Positions 1 to 7,905 of a stretch of 16,568 nt of DNA are shown piece by piece. Each line of letters begins with the position of its first letter. The first letter of the stretch is position 1. The notes under the pieces were generated by a model. The model saw only the letters and a list, made by a program, of their open reading frames with translations. It was not told where the DNA came from and did no database searches. A program made the position numbers and the translations under genes. The stretch is from the NCBI GenBank assembly GCA_027488495.1, contig JAIYBO010000084.1, positions 1 through 16,568 of the forward strand. Direction: 5' to 3'. This DNA comes from Bacteroidota bacterium (lineage in GTDB: Bacteria > Bacteroidota > Bacteroidia > NS11-12g > UBA955).

Positions 1-540
1 AGAAGTCGTGCCAAAGGCCCAGAGCCAGAAGGCGTTGCAGTTGCCGAAATCAACGGTAGATCTTTTGCATTCGTTGCATTGGAGAGAACTGGTGGTGTGA
101 TGGTCTACGATGTAACCAACCCAACAGCACCCGTTTTTGAAGATTATCAAAACACACGCAGCAACACAGCACTTACTGGCGATTTAGGCCCCGAAGGCAT
201 ACAGTACATCAGCAATGCCAACTCACCCACGGGCAAACCCTATGTAGTGGTAGCGAATGAACTCAGCGGAACAATCACAGTATTTGAAGTGATCAACAAC
301 ACGTTGGTTAGTGCCACTGAAACAATCAACACAGATCAAAACATCGTGGCCTACCCCAACCCTGCAACAGATCGTGTATTCGTGAAAAATGTAGATTTCA
401 TGACCATCACAAACATGTTGGGCAAAGTGGTTTATCAAGGCAAAAACCAAACAGAGGGCATTGAGTTAAATCATTTCTCTACAGGTGTTTACTTGATTCA
501 AGACAATCACGGTAGAACCTGCAAATTTGTTGTTAAGTAA
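1..540 (+). CDS. Choice-of-anchor I family secreted protein with T9SS C-terminal sorting domain (5' truncated)
   Basis: The reading frame is open from base 1, so this is the last 179 codons of a longer gene. A TTG at 79 is an internal Leu, not a start. The visible part begins with blades of a beta-propeller: GPEPEGVAV, a FVALERTGGVMVYDVTNP stretch (about residues 23-40) and DLGPEGIQYI. This is the pattern of choice-of-anchor I proteins, which are secreted or surface-anchored propellers often found next to phosphatase or nuclease domains. From about residue 113 a type IX secretion type A sorting domain follows: YPNP at 118-121, then a short beta-rich domain with a GVYLI strand, ending in KFVVK. 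In this family the domain is removed on export and the protein is released or attached to LPS. The role of the propeller is unknown. The N-terminus, signal peptide and any enzymatic domain lie outside the window. Family call firm, function not. Confidence 0.85.
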   Translation, partial: RSRAKGPEPEGVAVAEINGRSFAFVALERTGGVMVYDVTNPTAPVFEDYQNTRSNTALTGDLGPEGIQYISNANSPTGKPYVVVANELSGTITVFEVINNTLVSATETINTDQNIVAYPNPATDRVFVKNVDFMTITNMLGKVVYQGKNQTEGIELNHFSTGVYLIQDNHGRTCKFVVK

Positions 541-558
541 TTAATCAATAGCATTTTC

Positions 559-601
559 AAAGAGAAGCCCCGCGAACCTTTGGTTCGCGGGGCTTCTCTT
601 T
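559..601. terminator. Strong rho-independent terminator, probably two-way
   Basis: A perfect 20-bp stem (559-578 pairing with 582-601) closes on a 3-base loop and is rich in GC at its core. A run of T follows on the plus side (599-603). On the minus strand the stem is followed by TTTGAAAA. It sits 18 bases after the plus gene's stop and about 90 bases after the end of ppx on the other strand, so it can serve both converging transcripts. Confidence 0.9.
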
Positions 602-693
602 TTCTACAAACGCATCGCTTTGAATACAAAACCAACACATGCCACAAGCACATAGACATCTATGCCGCCTTCATGTGCTGTTCCGTAATTTTT

Positions 694-1563
694 TTACTGA
701 TAATACAATTCCCGAATCAACCCATCGGCCAATCCAATTCTTGGCACCTCTCTCAATCCCGCACCAGACCACTTCAATATAGATGTATAAATCTGCAATG
801 CCGGCACGATCACCTCGGCTCGCTCCAAGCGCAAATTGTAATTGTGCATCCGCTCCTCCACCGTCATCCCCAACATGTCTTTCAAAAAATCATCCAATTC
901 CAACTTACTCAAACTCTTGGCATTCTTGGATTTAGAAATCGACAACAACTTATTGATATTCCCTCCACTTCCAATCACCTTCAGTGGTTTAATGCCCTTT
1001 ACGGCGTTTTTTACCGCCAATTTCATCTTGTTCCAAACCTCATCCGAAACTTGATTGTGCATCATCCGTATGGTACCTACATCAAATGAATCTTGCAATA
1101 CCCTCTCCCCCTGCGAATACAAAGTAAGCTCGGTACTTCCCCCACCCACATCGATATATAATCTGGCATCATCATTCAAACCCGTATCCTTCATGTGCGT
1201 ATCATAAATGATGGCCGCCTCCTCTTTTCCCGTAATGATATCAATGGCAATACCCGTTTGCGCCAAAATCATTTGTACAATCTCAGCTCCGTTCGATGCA
1301 TCGCGCATGGCCGACGTAGCACAAGCCCTAAATCGCTCCACCCCATACACCTCCATAATCAACTGAAAGGCTTTCACAGATTTCAATAAAGCATCCGACT
1401 TTTCCTGTCCGATTTCACCTTGCTTGAACACATCCAACCCCAATCGAAGGGGAATTCGCACCAAACTCAACTTCGTAAAATCCACGGAATCGCCATACGG
1501 AACTGCCTCTGAAACCAACAGTCTCACCGCATTCGATCCAATATCAATGGCTGCTAGGTTCAA
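694..1563 (-). CDS. ppx: Exopolyphosphatase / Ppx-GppA family phosphatase
   Basis: Removes terminal phosphate from inorganic polyphosphate; some family members hydrolyse pppGpp instead. The 289-residue protein has the ASKHA fold signatures: the first phosphate loop AAIDIGSNAVRLLV at residues 4-17, ATSAMRDASN at 82-91, the TGKEEA segment holding the catalytic Glu at 111-116, and the second phosphate loop IDVGGGSTEL at 137-146. It lacks the C-terminal HD-like extension of the roughly 500-residue E. coli enzyme, which is usual for the two-domain bacterial forms. The ATG at 1563 puts DIGSN at the normal distance from the N-terminus. The start overlaps the last 20 bases of ppk1, so the two are transcribed and probably translated together. 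Exopolyphosphatase is favoured over pppGpp hydrolase because of this neighbour. Confidence 0.9.
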   Translation of the reverse strand: MNLAAIDIGSNAVRLLVSEAVPYGDSVDFTKLSLVRIPLRLGLDVFKQGEIGQEKSDALLKSVKAFQLIMEVYGVERFRACATSAMRDASNGAEIVQMILAQTGIAIDIITGKEEAAIIYDTHMKDTGLNDDARLYIDVGGGSTELTLYSQGERVLQDSFDVGTIRMMHNQVSDEVWNKMKLAVKNAVKGIKPLKVIGSGGNINKLLSISKSKNAKSLSKLELDDFLKDMLGMTVEERMHNYNLRLERAEVIVPALQIYTSILKWSGAGLREVPRIGLADGLIRELYYQ

Positions 1564-3634
1564 TCTCGTATTCTTTTTCTTTCAAATAATCGTAAATCGC
1601 TGTTTGAGAACGCACTATCGCATCTTCAGCACTGGCCTCACGATAATCATTCACCAATGAAGCATCCAAAATTCGGGCTTTTTCATTCTCCCTCAACTGT
1701 ATGTTCATAATATGTGATAATTCTTCTCTGATCTTTGGGTCGATAATCGGACAAGCAACCTCCACCCTGTGATCGAGATTTCTCACCATCCAATCGGCCG
1801 AGGAAATAAACACTTGTTGCTGATCCCCCAATCCAAAAACAAAGACCCTCGCGTGCTCCAAAAATTGATCCACAATAGAAATGGCTTGCGGCTTCTTTTT
1901 AAAGGCTTTTTGGTCCATGACCGGACAGAATATTCCCCGAATCACGAAGCTAGTTTGAACACCCGCTTTGGCCGCTGCATATAGTTCTTCAATCAACATT
2001 TCATCAGACAAACTATTCAATTTGATGACCAAAGACGCAGGCTTTTTCTTCTTCGCCAAAGCCACCTGTTTCTGAATCAAAGTACCAAAATACTTACGCA
2101 TATTAACCGGCGCTGGGATCAGCACTTTGCACGATTTTAAGGCCAACAAACTGGGCACGGGCTTTTCCAAACAATCAAATACACGATTGATATCCGCCAT
2201 AATCTGTCTGTTCGATGTCAACAAACAATGATCCGCATACACCCTAGCCGTGCTCTCGTTCAAATTCCCGGTACTCACAAATCCAAATTGAGTGGTTCTA
2301 TTGAATTCCCTTCTTTTGATCACACAAATTTTCGCGTGGATCTTCATCTCCGGTACCCCAATATATACTCGAACACCCTCTTCCTCCAACCTGCGCTTCC
2401 AATACAAATTGGCCTCTTCATCGAAACGAGCCTTCAACTCAATCACCACAGACACGCTCTTTCCATTTCGAACCGCGTTGATCAGTGCGTTAATAATTCT
2501 TGAGTCCTTCGCGAGGCGATACAAAGTCACCCGAATGCTCAACACTGCCGGATCAATCGCCGCCTCCCTGAATAAATCAATCACACTATCGAAAGAATGA
2601 TAAGGGAAATGCAACATCACGTCGCGCTTGGCAACAACATCCATGATCCTACAAGTCTGCACCAACAAGGGATGCACAAAGGGCTTTGGCCTTGAAATCA
2701 AGTCATTAAAAACCTCCTTCGGAAAATCCATGAAATCCTTGAAATTGTGGATTCTACCACCCGGCACCATGTGGTCTTTTTTGTTCAACCCCAACCTTCG
2801 CATCATAAAATCCAACAAATTGGGATCAATGTTCTTGTCGTAAACAAATCGAGTGGCTTTGCCCTTTTTTCGATTCTTCAAACCTTTCTCCAAATCATCA
2901 ATCAAATTGGAATGAAAATCACTGTCCAAATCCAATTCTGCATCGCGAGTTACCTTGATCAAATGCCCCATGAATTTATCGAACCCAAAAGGCGCAAACA
3001 GATACGGCAAATTGTATCGCACAATATCTTCCAACAAAATCAAATCCTGGGTACCCTTGGCCGATGGCAAAACCACCACACGAGGCAAATCACCCACAGG
3101 TATTTCAATCAACGCATAGCGATGCATCATCGCCGATTGCGTGTGCCCCAAAACACAAGCCAAATACACACTGCGATCCCTTAAAAGTGGCATCGCCGGA
3201 ATCGACTCAATCATCAATGGCACAATGCGGGTGTGCAGCTTCTCCTCAAAAAAATTCTCAACGAATTCTCGCTGTACCTTATTCAATTGCTTGTCGGTTT
3301 TAAAATAGATTTTCCGCGACTCCATCTCAACCACCAACTCACGATATATTTTCTCAAATTGCGATTGCTGGGTCAATACAATCGACATAATCTGTCCCAA
3401 AATTTTGTCGGGATGTTGCTCCAAATGCATTTTCGCTTTGCTGTTCGCAACCTTGATCATGCGGTTGAGCGTAGCCACCCTCACACGGAAAAATTCATCC
3501 AAATTGTTGGAGAAAATCCCCAAAAACCGCAAACGATCGTAAATGTGATTTTGCTCATCTGCAGCCTCTTGCAACACCCTACCGTTGAACGAAAGCCAAC
3601 TTATATCCCTGTTAATCAATAACTTCTTTACCAT
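1544..3634 (-). CDS. ppk1: Polyphosphate kinase 1
   Basis: Reversibly transfers the gamma phosphate of ATP to a growing polyphosphate chain, through phosphohistidine. The 696-residue product matches PPK1 length (E. coli 688). The N-terminal domain opens with INRDISWLSFNGRVLQEA and the FSNNLDEFFRVRV segment. The phosphorylated His is residue 433 in MKIHAKICV. It is followed by STGNLNESTARVYADHC, and a second conserved His lies at about 594 in LEHARVFVF, ahead of SSADWMVRNLDHRVEV. The frame stays open upstream to a TTG at 3685. The ATG at 3634 is chosen because MVKKLLINRDISWLSFN is the usual family N-terminus and because a promoter-like box lies between the two. First gene of a ppk-ppx unit, overlapping ppx by 20 bases. 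Confidence 0.96.
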   Translation of the reverse strand: MVKKLLINRDISWLSFNGRVLQEAADEQNHIYDRLRFLGIFSNNLDEFFRVRVATLNRMIKVANSKAKMHLEQHPDKILGQIMSIVLTQQSQFEKIYRELVVEMESRKIYFKTDKQLNKVQREFVENFFEEKLHTRIVPLMIESIPAMPLLRDRSVYLACVLGHTQSAMMHRYALIEIPVGDLPRVVVLPSAKGTQDLILLEDIVRYNLPYLFAPFGFDKFMGHLIKVTRDAELDLDSDFHSNLIDDLEKGLKNRKKGKATRFVYDKNIDPNLLDFMMRRLGLNKKDHMVPGGRIHNFKDFMDFPKEVFNDLISRPKPFVHPLLVQTCRIMDVVAKRDVMLHFPYHSFDSVIDLFREAAIDPAVLSIRVTLYRLAKDSRIINALINAVRNGKSVSVVIELKARFDEEANLYWKRRLEEEGVRVYIGVPEMKIHAKICVIKRREFNRTTQFGFVSTGNLNESTARVYADHCLLTSNRQIMADINRVFDCLEKPVPSLLALKSCKVLIPAPVNMRKYFGTLIQKQVALAKKKKPASLVIKLNSLSDEMLIEELYAAAKAGVQTSFVIRGIFCPVMDQKAFKKKPQAISIVDQFLEHARVFVFGLGDQQQVFISSADWMVRNLDHRVEVACPIIDPKIREELSHIMNIQLRENEKARILDASLVNDYREASAEDAIVRSQTAIYDYLKEKEYEIEPSSH

Positions 3635-3657
3635 CAAGTGTATAATATACCCCAATA

Positions 3658-3685
3658 CAAAGATGACTCCCCAACCAAAGCCCAA
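3658..3685 (-). promoter_or_regulatory. Candidate Bacteroidota-type promoter for ppk1-ppx
   Basis: On the minus strand a TTG (3685-3683) is followed after 17 bases by CATCTTTG (3665-3658), one mismatch from the phylum's -7 box TAnnTTTG. A transcript would begin near 3651, about 17 bases before the ATG at 3634. This supports that start over the TTG at 3685, which would lie outside the mRNA. Pattern match only. Confidence 0.4.
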
Positions 3686-3735
3686 GTATTACCAATTTGA
3701 GAAGGATATGTTTATTTAACATTAACGATTTTCAC

Positions 3736-3769
3736 AACCATCCCTTAACCTTGTAAACCATCCCTTAAC
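3736..3769. repeat. 14-bp direct repeat, candidate operator in divergent region
   Basis: AACCATCCCTTAAC occurs exactly at 3736-3749 and again at 3756-3769. The copies start 20 bp apart, about two helical turns, so a dimer could bind both on one face of the DNA. A shorter partial copy, CCATCCC, follows at 3791-3797. Further TTAAC motifs lie at 3716-3720 and 3722-3726. The repeat sits in the 205-bp region between the divergent ppk1 and phosphoesterase genes and could control either. No known regulator is recognised. Confidence 0.55.
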
Positions 3770-3803
3770 ACCAAAACAACACAAACACCACCATCCCGTT
3801 GCA

Positions 3804-3831
3804 TTGATCCAACATACCAAATGGTATTTTG
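3804..3831 (+). promoter_or_regulatory. Weak candidate promoter for phosphoesterase-glycosyltransferase pair
   Basis: TTG at 3804-3806 is followed after 17 bases by GTATTTTG at 3824-3831, an imperfect match to the TAnnTTTG box. Transcription would begin at about 3838, almost on the ATG at 3840, giving a nearly leaderless message. The TTG and spacing mirror the ppk1 promoter candidate on the other strand. Low certainty. Confidence 0.28.
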
Positions 3832-3839
3832 AGGCATTC

Positions 3840-4715
3840 ATGATACCATCCAAAAGAAAAGTTCAAGTTTGTGTTCTAAGCGACTTACACCTGGGAACTT
3901 TCGGCTGTCACGCAGAAGAAATCACCCAATACCTAAAATCCATTGAACCAGAAATATTGGTATTAAATGGCGACATCATCGACATTTGGCAGTTCAGAAA
4001 GTCGTTTTTCCCACCGCAACACATGCAGGTCATCCGGGAAATATTAAAACTCAGTACACAGGGAACCCAAGTGTATTACATCACTGGAAACCACGACGAA
4101 GCACTTCGCAGGTATTCAGGCACACAGCTCGGAAATATCCTCCTAGATGACAAACTGGTCCTTCAACTCGATGGCAAGCGTGTGTGGATTTTTCATGGCG
4201 ATGTATTTGATGCCACCACCAAAGGATCGGCCCGCCTGCTTGCCCAACTCGGTGGCAAAGGTTATGACCTCCTCATTTGGCTAAACCATCGCATCAATCA
4301 ACTGCTACAATTTTTTGGCAAAGAGCGAATGAGCCTCAGCAAACGAGTAAAAGAAAGTGTTAAAAAAGCGGTTTCATGGATCAACAACTTCGAAAACACC
4401 GCGGCAGAACTAGCCATTGAATCCAATTACCACACCGTGATTTGCGGCCACATCCACCAGCCCCAAAAAAGGATAGTTCGCACCGAAAAAGGCGAAGTGC
4501 TTTACCTCAACTCCGGCGATTGGATAGAAAACCTCACCGCACTTGAATACAACCAGCAAACTTGGGAAATCTACCAACACCCCATTACACATAAAAAAGA
4601 ACCCAAAGCCCAAGCCGAAATTGAAGAACTCAATTTGTTAAAGAAACCCCTGCTACCAGATGTAATTGGCGAACACATTGCAGCCATCATCGGAAACGCC
4701 GCCTTGAAATTATAA
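3840..4715 (+). CDS. LpxH-like metallophosphoesterase (COG2908 group, UDP-2,3-diacylglucosamine diphosphatase-like)
   Basis: A 291-residue calcineurin-fold phosphoesterase with a complete two-metal site: SDLHLG (Asp15, His17), NGDIID (Asp45), GNHDE (84-87), FHGD (His119) and CGHIHQP (His204, His206), then SGDWIENLTALEY. Such proteins are commonly annotated as LpxH, which cleaves UDP-2,3-diacylglucosamine to lipid X and UMP in lipid A synthesis at the inner face of the membrane. E. coli LpxH is shorter (about 240) and, as I recall it, carries GNRDF where this protein has GNHDE. This protein also has a helical insert between HGD and the GHxH motif (about 125-190). It therefore belongs to a sister subgroup whose substrate may differ. 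An upstream TTG at 3804 extends the frame, but ATG 3840 places the first metal motif at the usual distance. The glycosyltransferase follows after 11 bases. Confidence 0.8.
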   Translation: MIPSKRKVQVCVLSDLHLGTFGCHAEEITQYLKSIEPEILVLNGDIIDIWQFRKSFFPPQHMQVIREILKLSTQGTQVYYITGNHDEALRRYSGTQLGNILLDDKLVLQLDGKRVWIFHGDVFDATTKGSARLLAQLGGKGYDLLIWLNHRINQLLQFFGKERMSLSKRVKESVKKAVSWINNFENTAAELAIESNYHTVICGHIHQPQKRIVRTEKGEVLYLNSGDWIENLTALEYNQQTWEIYQHPITHKKEPKAQAEIEELNLLKKPLLPDVIGEHIAAIIGNAALKL

Positions 4716-4726
4716 CCGCATACAAT

Positions 4727-5830
4727 ATGAAAATATTATACGCAGTTCAAGCCACCGGCAACGGACACATCAGCCGAGCCGCTGAAATTATCCCACTGAT
4801 CGAAAAATATGGCACAGTGGATGTCATGCTCAGTGGCAACAACGCCCACCTCCCAGTAAGCCTTCCCGTAAAATATAGAAGCAAAGGCCTGAGCCTATTC
4901 TATCAATCAGGCGGAGGAATCAACTATACCAAAATGATCACGCAATTCAATCCGTTGAGAATTTGGTCCGACATCAAGCGACTGCCTGTAAACGACTACG
5001 ACCTAATCATCAACGATTTTGATTTTGTGACCGCCATGGCCTGCAAAATCCGCGGTGCATTTAGTGTACAATTTGGACATCAAGCCAGCTTTCAATATCA
5101 CGAAACCCCTCGTCCAGCCAAATTGAATCGCATCGGGGAATGGGTACTCAAACGTTTCACACCCGCCAATTTCCATGTGGGTCTGCACTTTGAATCCTAC
5201 CACCCCAACATTTTACCACCCGTAATTGGAGAAGCCGTTCGCAGGACCATCCCATCAAACCAAGGGCACATCACCGTGTATTTGGCGCAATACAAAATTG
5301 GCGATATCATACAACAACTGCAAAGCCTTACCCACCTAAAATTCCACATCTTCAGTGCCGATGTAGTTGCCAAAAAACAAATCAAAAATTGTGAACTGTT
5401 CCCGCTAGGCAAAGAGTCGTTTTCACACTCCATGGCACACTCCATGGGCGTAATTACCGGGGGCGGTTTCGAAACCCCAGCTGAGGCGATGTACCTTGGA
5501 AAAAAGATCATTACCATCCCCATCAAAGGCCAATATGAACAGTATTGCAATGCCGAAGCACTCAAGAAATTCGGGGCTTTGGTACTGTACGACATCGACA
5601 TCCATTTCGGGGCACAGGTAGACCGTTATTTTACCAAACAAGCATCACAGGATTTCCCAAAAATCGCGTTTGTCACGAATCAAGAAATTGTTTCAGAATT
5701 CATGAAATTGGCCATCAAAGCCAAATCGATTCACCATCAAGAAACACCGCTGCCCGAAGCAACCGCGTTGGAAGGACTCATAAACACCAACTTCCCATCG
5801 GCATCTTCGGCCATCAATATCATGCCCTGA
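4727..5830 (+). CDS. Glycosyltransferase of GT1/GT28 (MurG/UGT-like) fold
   Basis: The 367-residue protein begins [18 protein letters not shown]. The GNGHISR loop (11-17) is the acceptor-side signature of MurG/UGT-like enzymes. The C-terminal half holds the nucleotide-sugar signature [14 protein letters not shown] (242-255), followed by [15 protein letters not shown], typical of MJ1255-type glycosyltransferases. No signal peptide or clear membrane helix is visible, so it probably works at the cytoplasmic membrane surface. Donor and acceptor cannot be read from sequence. It follows the phosphoesterase by 11 bases, which suggests joint work on an envelope lipid or glycan. Its last 31 codons run into metG on the other strand (94-bp overlap). 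That tail, after about residue 335, has no family motif and looks like an add-on. Confidence 0.85.
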   Translation: MKILYAVQATGNGHISRAAEIIPLIEKYGTVDVMLSGNNAHLPVSLPVKYRSKGLSLFYQSGGGINYTKMITQFNPLRIWSDIKRLPVNDYDLIINDFDFVTAMACKIRGAFSVQFGHQASFQYHETPRPAKLNRIGEWVLKRFTPANFHVGLHFESYHPNILPPVIGEAVRRTIPSNQGHITVYLAQYKIGDIIQQLQSLTHLKFHIFSADVVAKKQIKNCELFPLGKESFSHSMAHSMGVITGGGFETPAEAMYLGKKIITIPIKGQYEQYCNAEALKKFGALVLYDIDIHFGAQVDRYFTKQASQDFPKIAFVTNQEIVSEFMKLAIKAKSIHHQETPLPEATALEGLINTNFPSASSAINIMP

Positions 5831-7887
5831 CTTTCAATGCCCCTCATTTTTCGGGGTGCCAAGTTGGCCAGCAACAACACCTGCTTACCCACCACTTCTT
5901 CGGGTGAAAAATGCAGTGCGATACCAGAAACAACCGTGCGGGTTTCGGCGCCAACCTCCAATGTGAGCTTCAACAACTTATCCGCTTTCTCCACTTTCTC
6001 GCAAGCCACTACGGTAGCTACGCGCAAATCGAGTTTCGCAAAATCATCGTAAGTCACTTCCGGCTTGGTTTCAGCCTCCACCGCCTCACTTGCATTCACA
6101 GTCTTATCATTCCCATTGTCCAATTCATTGCTTTTCGATGCAGCTTCCGCCAAAACCGCCGCATTGGCAGCACCCGCAGCTTGTAATTTTGCAATTTGCG
6201 CCTCAATCACATCGTCCTCAATCTTCTGGAACAACAATCCTCCCTCACCCAATTTGTGTCCAACCGCCAACTCAAACCAAACACCTTCACTGCCTTCTCC
6301 AGCCATCCAAAAGGCCTTCCTTTGAGCAGCATCAGGATTTGATTGCAATTGACCCAACAATCGACTGCTGGCTTCTGGCATAAACGGCTCCATCAACATC
6401 GCCATATTGAACAATACTTGCACCGCCTCACTCAACACCTGCGCCGTGGCATCAGCGTCCGTTTTCACCAATTTCCATGGCTCATGTTCGGCCAGATATT
6501 TGTTGCCCAAACGCGCCAACTCCATCATCTTGAACTGGGCATCCCTGAACTGATAATTTCCCAATAAATTCACCACCGGCTTGATGTATTCCTCCACCAT
6601 CGGATGCTTTCCGCCAACCACATCGCCCCGATCAAACAAACGATATTTTTCTTGAACTACACCCACCGAAGGCATCAATCCCTCGTAATATTTGTGCATC
6701 AACACCAACACGCGATTGGCGAAATTGCCCATAATCCCCACCAACTCCGAATTCACACGCGTTTGATAATCCTTCCAAGTAAACTCACTGTCCTTGGTTT
6801 CAGGCGCAATCGACGTTAACACATAACGCAATTCATCCTTCCGGTTTGGCATCTCCTCCAAATATTCATTCAACCACACCGCCCAATTTCTACTGGTCGA
6901 TATTTTCTGTCCTTCCAAATTCAAAAACTCGTTCGCAGGTACCTGCTCCGGCAACACATAACCATCGCCCCGCAAATGCAACATCGCCGGGAATATGATA
7001 CAATGAAAAACAATATTGTCCTTACCAATGAAATGCACCAGACGCGTATCGCCCGTCCACCACTGCTCCCAGTCATCGGGCCTCAACTCCTTGGTGGCCG
7101 AAATATATCCAATGGGCGCCTCAAACCACACATACAACACCTTTCCATCGGCACCTTCCAAAGGCACCGGCACGCCCCACTCCAAATCACGGGTCATCGC
7201 ACGTGGCCTCAGCCCCTCATTCAACCAACTCTTACACTGTCCAACCACATTGCTCTTCCAATCCGATTTACCACCAATCCATTCATTCAAAAAAGTTTCC
7301 TGAATCTCATCCAAGGGCAAATACCAGTTGATGGTTTCCTTCATCACCGGAACCGTGCCACTCAACGCCGATTTGGGGTTCAACAACTCGGTTGGACTCA
7401 AAGTTGATCCACATTTTTCACACTGATCGCCATAAGCACCCTCATTCTTGCACGAAGGACAAGTACCTACGATGTATCGATCGGCCAAAAACTGACCCGC
7501 CTGCTCATCAAAATATTGCTCAGAACGAATCTCTCTGAAAGCCCCTTTATCGTATAAATTCTTAAAAAACGCTTGCGACAATTCCTTGTGCGTAGCATTC
7601 GATGTGCGCGAATAGATATCAAACGAAATCCCCAAATCCTTGAATGAATCCCCAATGATCTTGTGGTATCGATCTACCACGTCTTGCGACGTCACACCCT
7701 CTTTTCTCGCCCTCAAAGTAATGGGCACACCATGCTCATCGCTGCCGCAAATAAACAGCACCTCTTCACCCCGGAAACGTTGAACGCGGGCATGGATATC
7801 AGCAGGAATGTAAACACCCGCCAAATGCCCAATATGAACAGGCCCGTTGGCGTAAGGAAGTGCAGCAGTAATGGTAATCTTCGACAT
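5737..7887 (-). CDS. metG: Methionyl-tRNA synthetase with C-terminal tRNA-binding domain
   Basis: Charges tRNA-Met in the cytoplasm for initiation and elongation. The 716-residue protein has the class I HIGH motif intact (residues 18-21), a zinc knuckle with Cys143, Cys146, Cys156 and Cys159, and the KMSKS loop as KISTS at 328-332, then the anticodon-binding helical domain. A variable Ala/Glu-rich linker (about 560-605) leads to a C-terminal Arc1p/EMAP-II-like OB-fold tRNA-binding domain (about 610-716) with [15 protein letters not shown] and [15 protein letters not shown]. The ATG at 7887 gives the usual [16 protein letters not shown] start. It lies 18 bases after the DUF4175 stop. Its last 31 codons overlap the glycosyltransferase gene tail-to-tail. 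Because the end of the OB-fold is conserved here, the metG frame is the constrained one. Confidence 0.97.
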   Translation of the reverse strand: MSKITITAALPYANGPVHIGHLAGVYIPADIHARVQRFRGEEVLFICGSDEHGVPITLRARKEGVTSQDVVDRYHKIIGDSFKDLGISFDIYSRTSNATHKELSQAFFKNLYDKGAFREIRSEQYFDEQAGQFLADRYIVGTCPSCKNEGAYGDQCEKCGSTLSPTELLNPKSALSGTVPVMKETINWYLPLDEIQETFLNEWIGGKSDWKSNVVGQCKSWLNEGLRPRAMTRDLEWGVPVPLEGADGKVLYVWFEAPIGYISATKELRPDDWEQWWTGDTRLVHFIGKDNIVFHCIIFPAMLHLRGDGYVLPEQVPANEFLNLEGQKISTSRNWAVWLNEYLEEMPNRKDELRYVLTSIAPETKDSEFTWKDYQTRVNSELVGIMGNFANRVLVLMHKYYEGLMPSVGVVQEKYRLFDRGDVVGGKHPMVEEYIKPVVNLLGNYQFRDAQFKMMELARLGNKYLAEHEPWKLVKTDADATAQVLSEAVQVLFNMAMLMEPFMPEASSRLLGQLQSNPDAAQRKAFWMAGEGSEGVWFELAVGHKLGEGGLLFQKIEDDVIEAQIAKLQAAGAANAAVLAEAASKSNELDNGNDKTVNASEAVEAETKPEVTYDDFAKLDLRVATVVACEKVEKADKLLKLTLEVGAETRTVVSGIALHFSPEEVVGKQVLLLANLAPRKMRGIESQGMILMAEDADGKLVFMSPSNAVASGSGVS

Positions 7888-7894
7888 TAGAATG

Positions 7895-7902
7895 CAAAGA
7901 TA
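7895..7902 (-). promoter_or_regulatory. Candidate -7 box for metG
   Basis: TATCTTTG on the minus strand is an exact match to TAnnTTTG and lies in the 18-base gap before metG. Transcription starting some 6-7 bases later would begin at 7888-7889, directly at the ATG (7887), giving a leaderless or nearly leaderless mRNA. No good TTG -33 box is visible, so read-through from the DUF4175 gene is an equal possibility. Confidence 0.4.
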
Positions 7903-7905
7903 CTT

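Noticed and set aside
647..679. Inverted repeat AGCACAT/ATGTGCT downstream of ppx
   Set aside because: Only 7 bp with a 19-base loop and no T-run on the minus strand; the 20-bp hairpin at 559-601 is the convincing terminator.
580..1089. A 169-codon plus-strand frame over the terminator and ppx
   Set aside because: Starts inside the terminator hairpin and runs antisense to the clear ppx gene with no recognisable motif.
3686..3735. Small gene or RNA in the divergent region
   Set aside because: No open frame of note and no stable hairpin seen; only AT-rich sequence and TTAAC motifs.
5424..5449. Repeated CACTCCATGG in the glycosyltransferase gene
   Set aside because: Encodes a short His-Ser-Met-Ala-His-Ser-Met stretch ahead of the donor-binding motif; two copies in frame need no special explanation.
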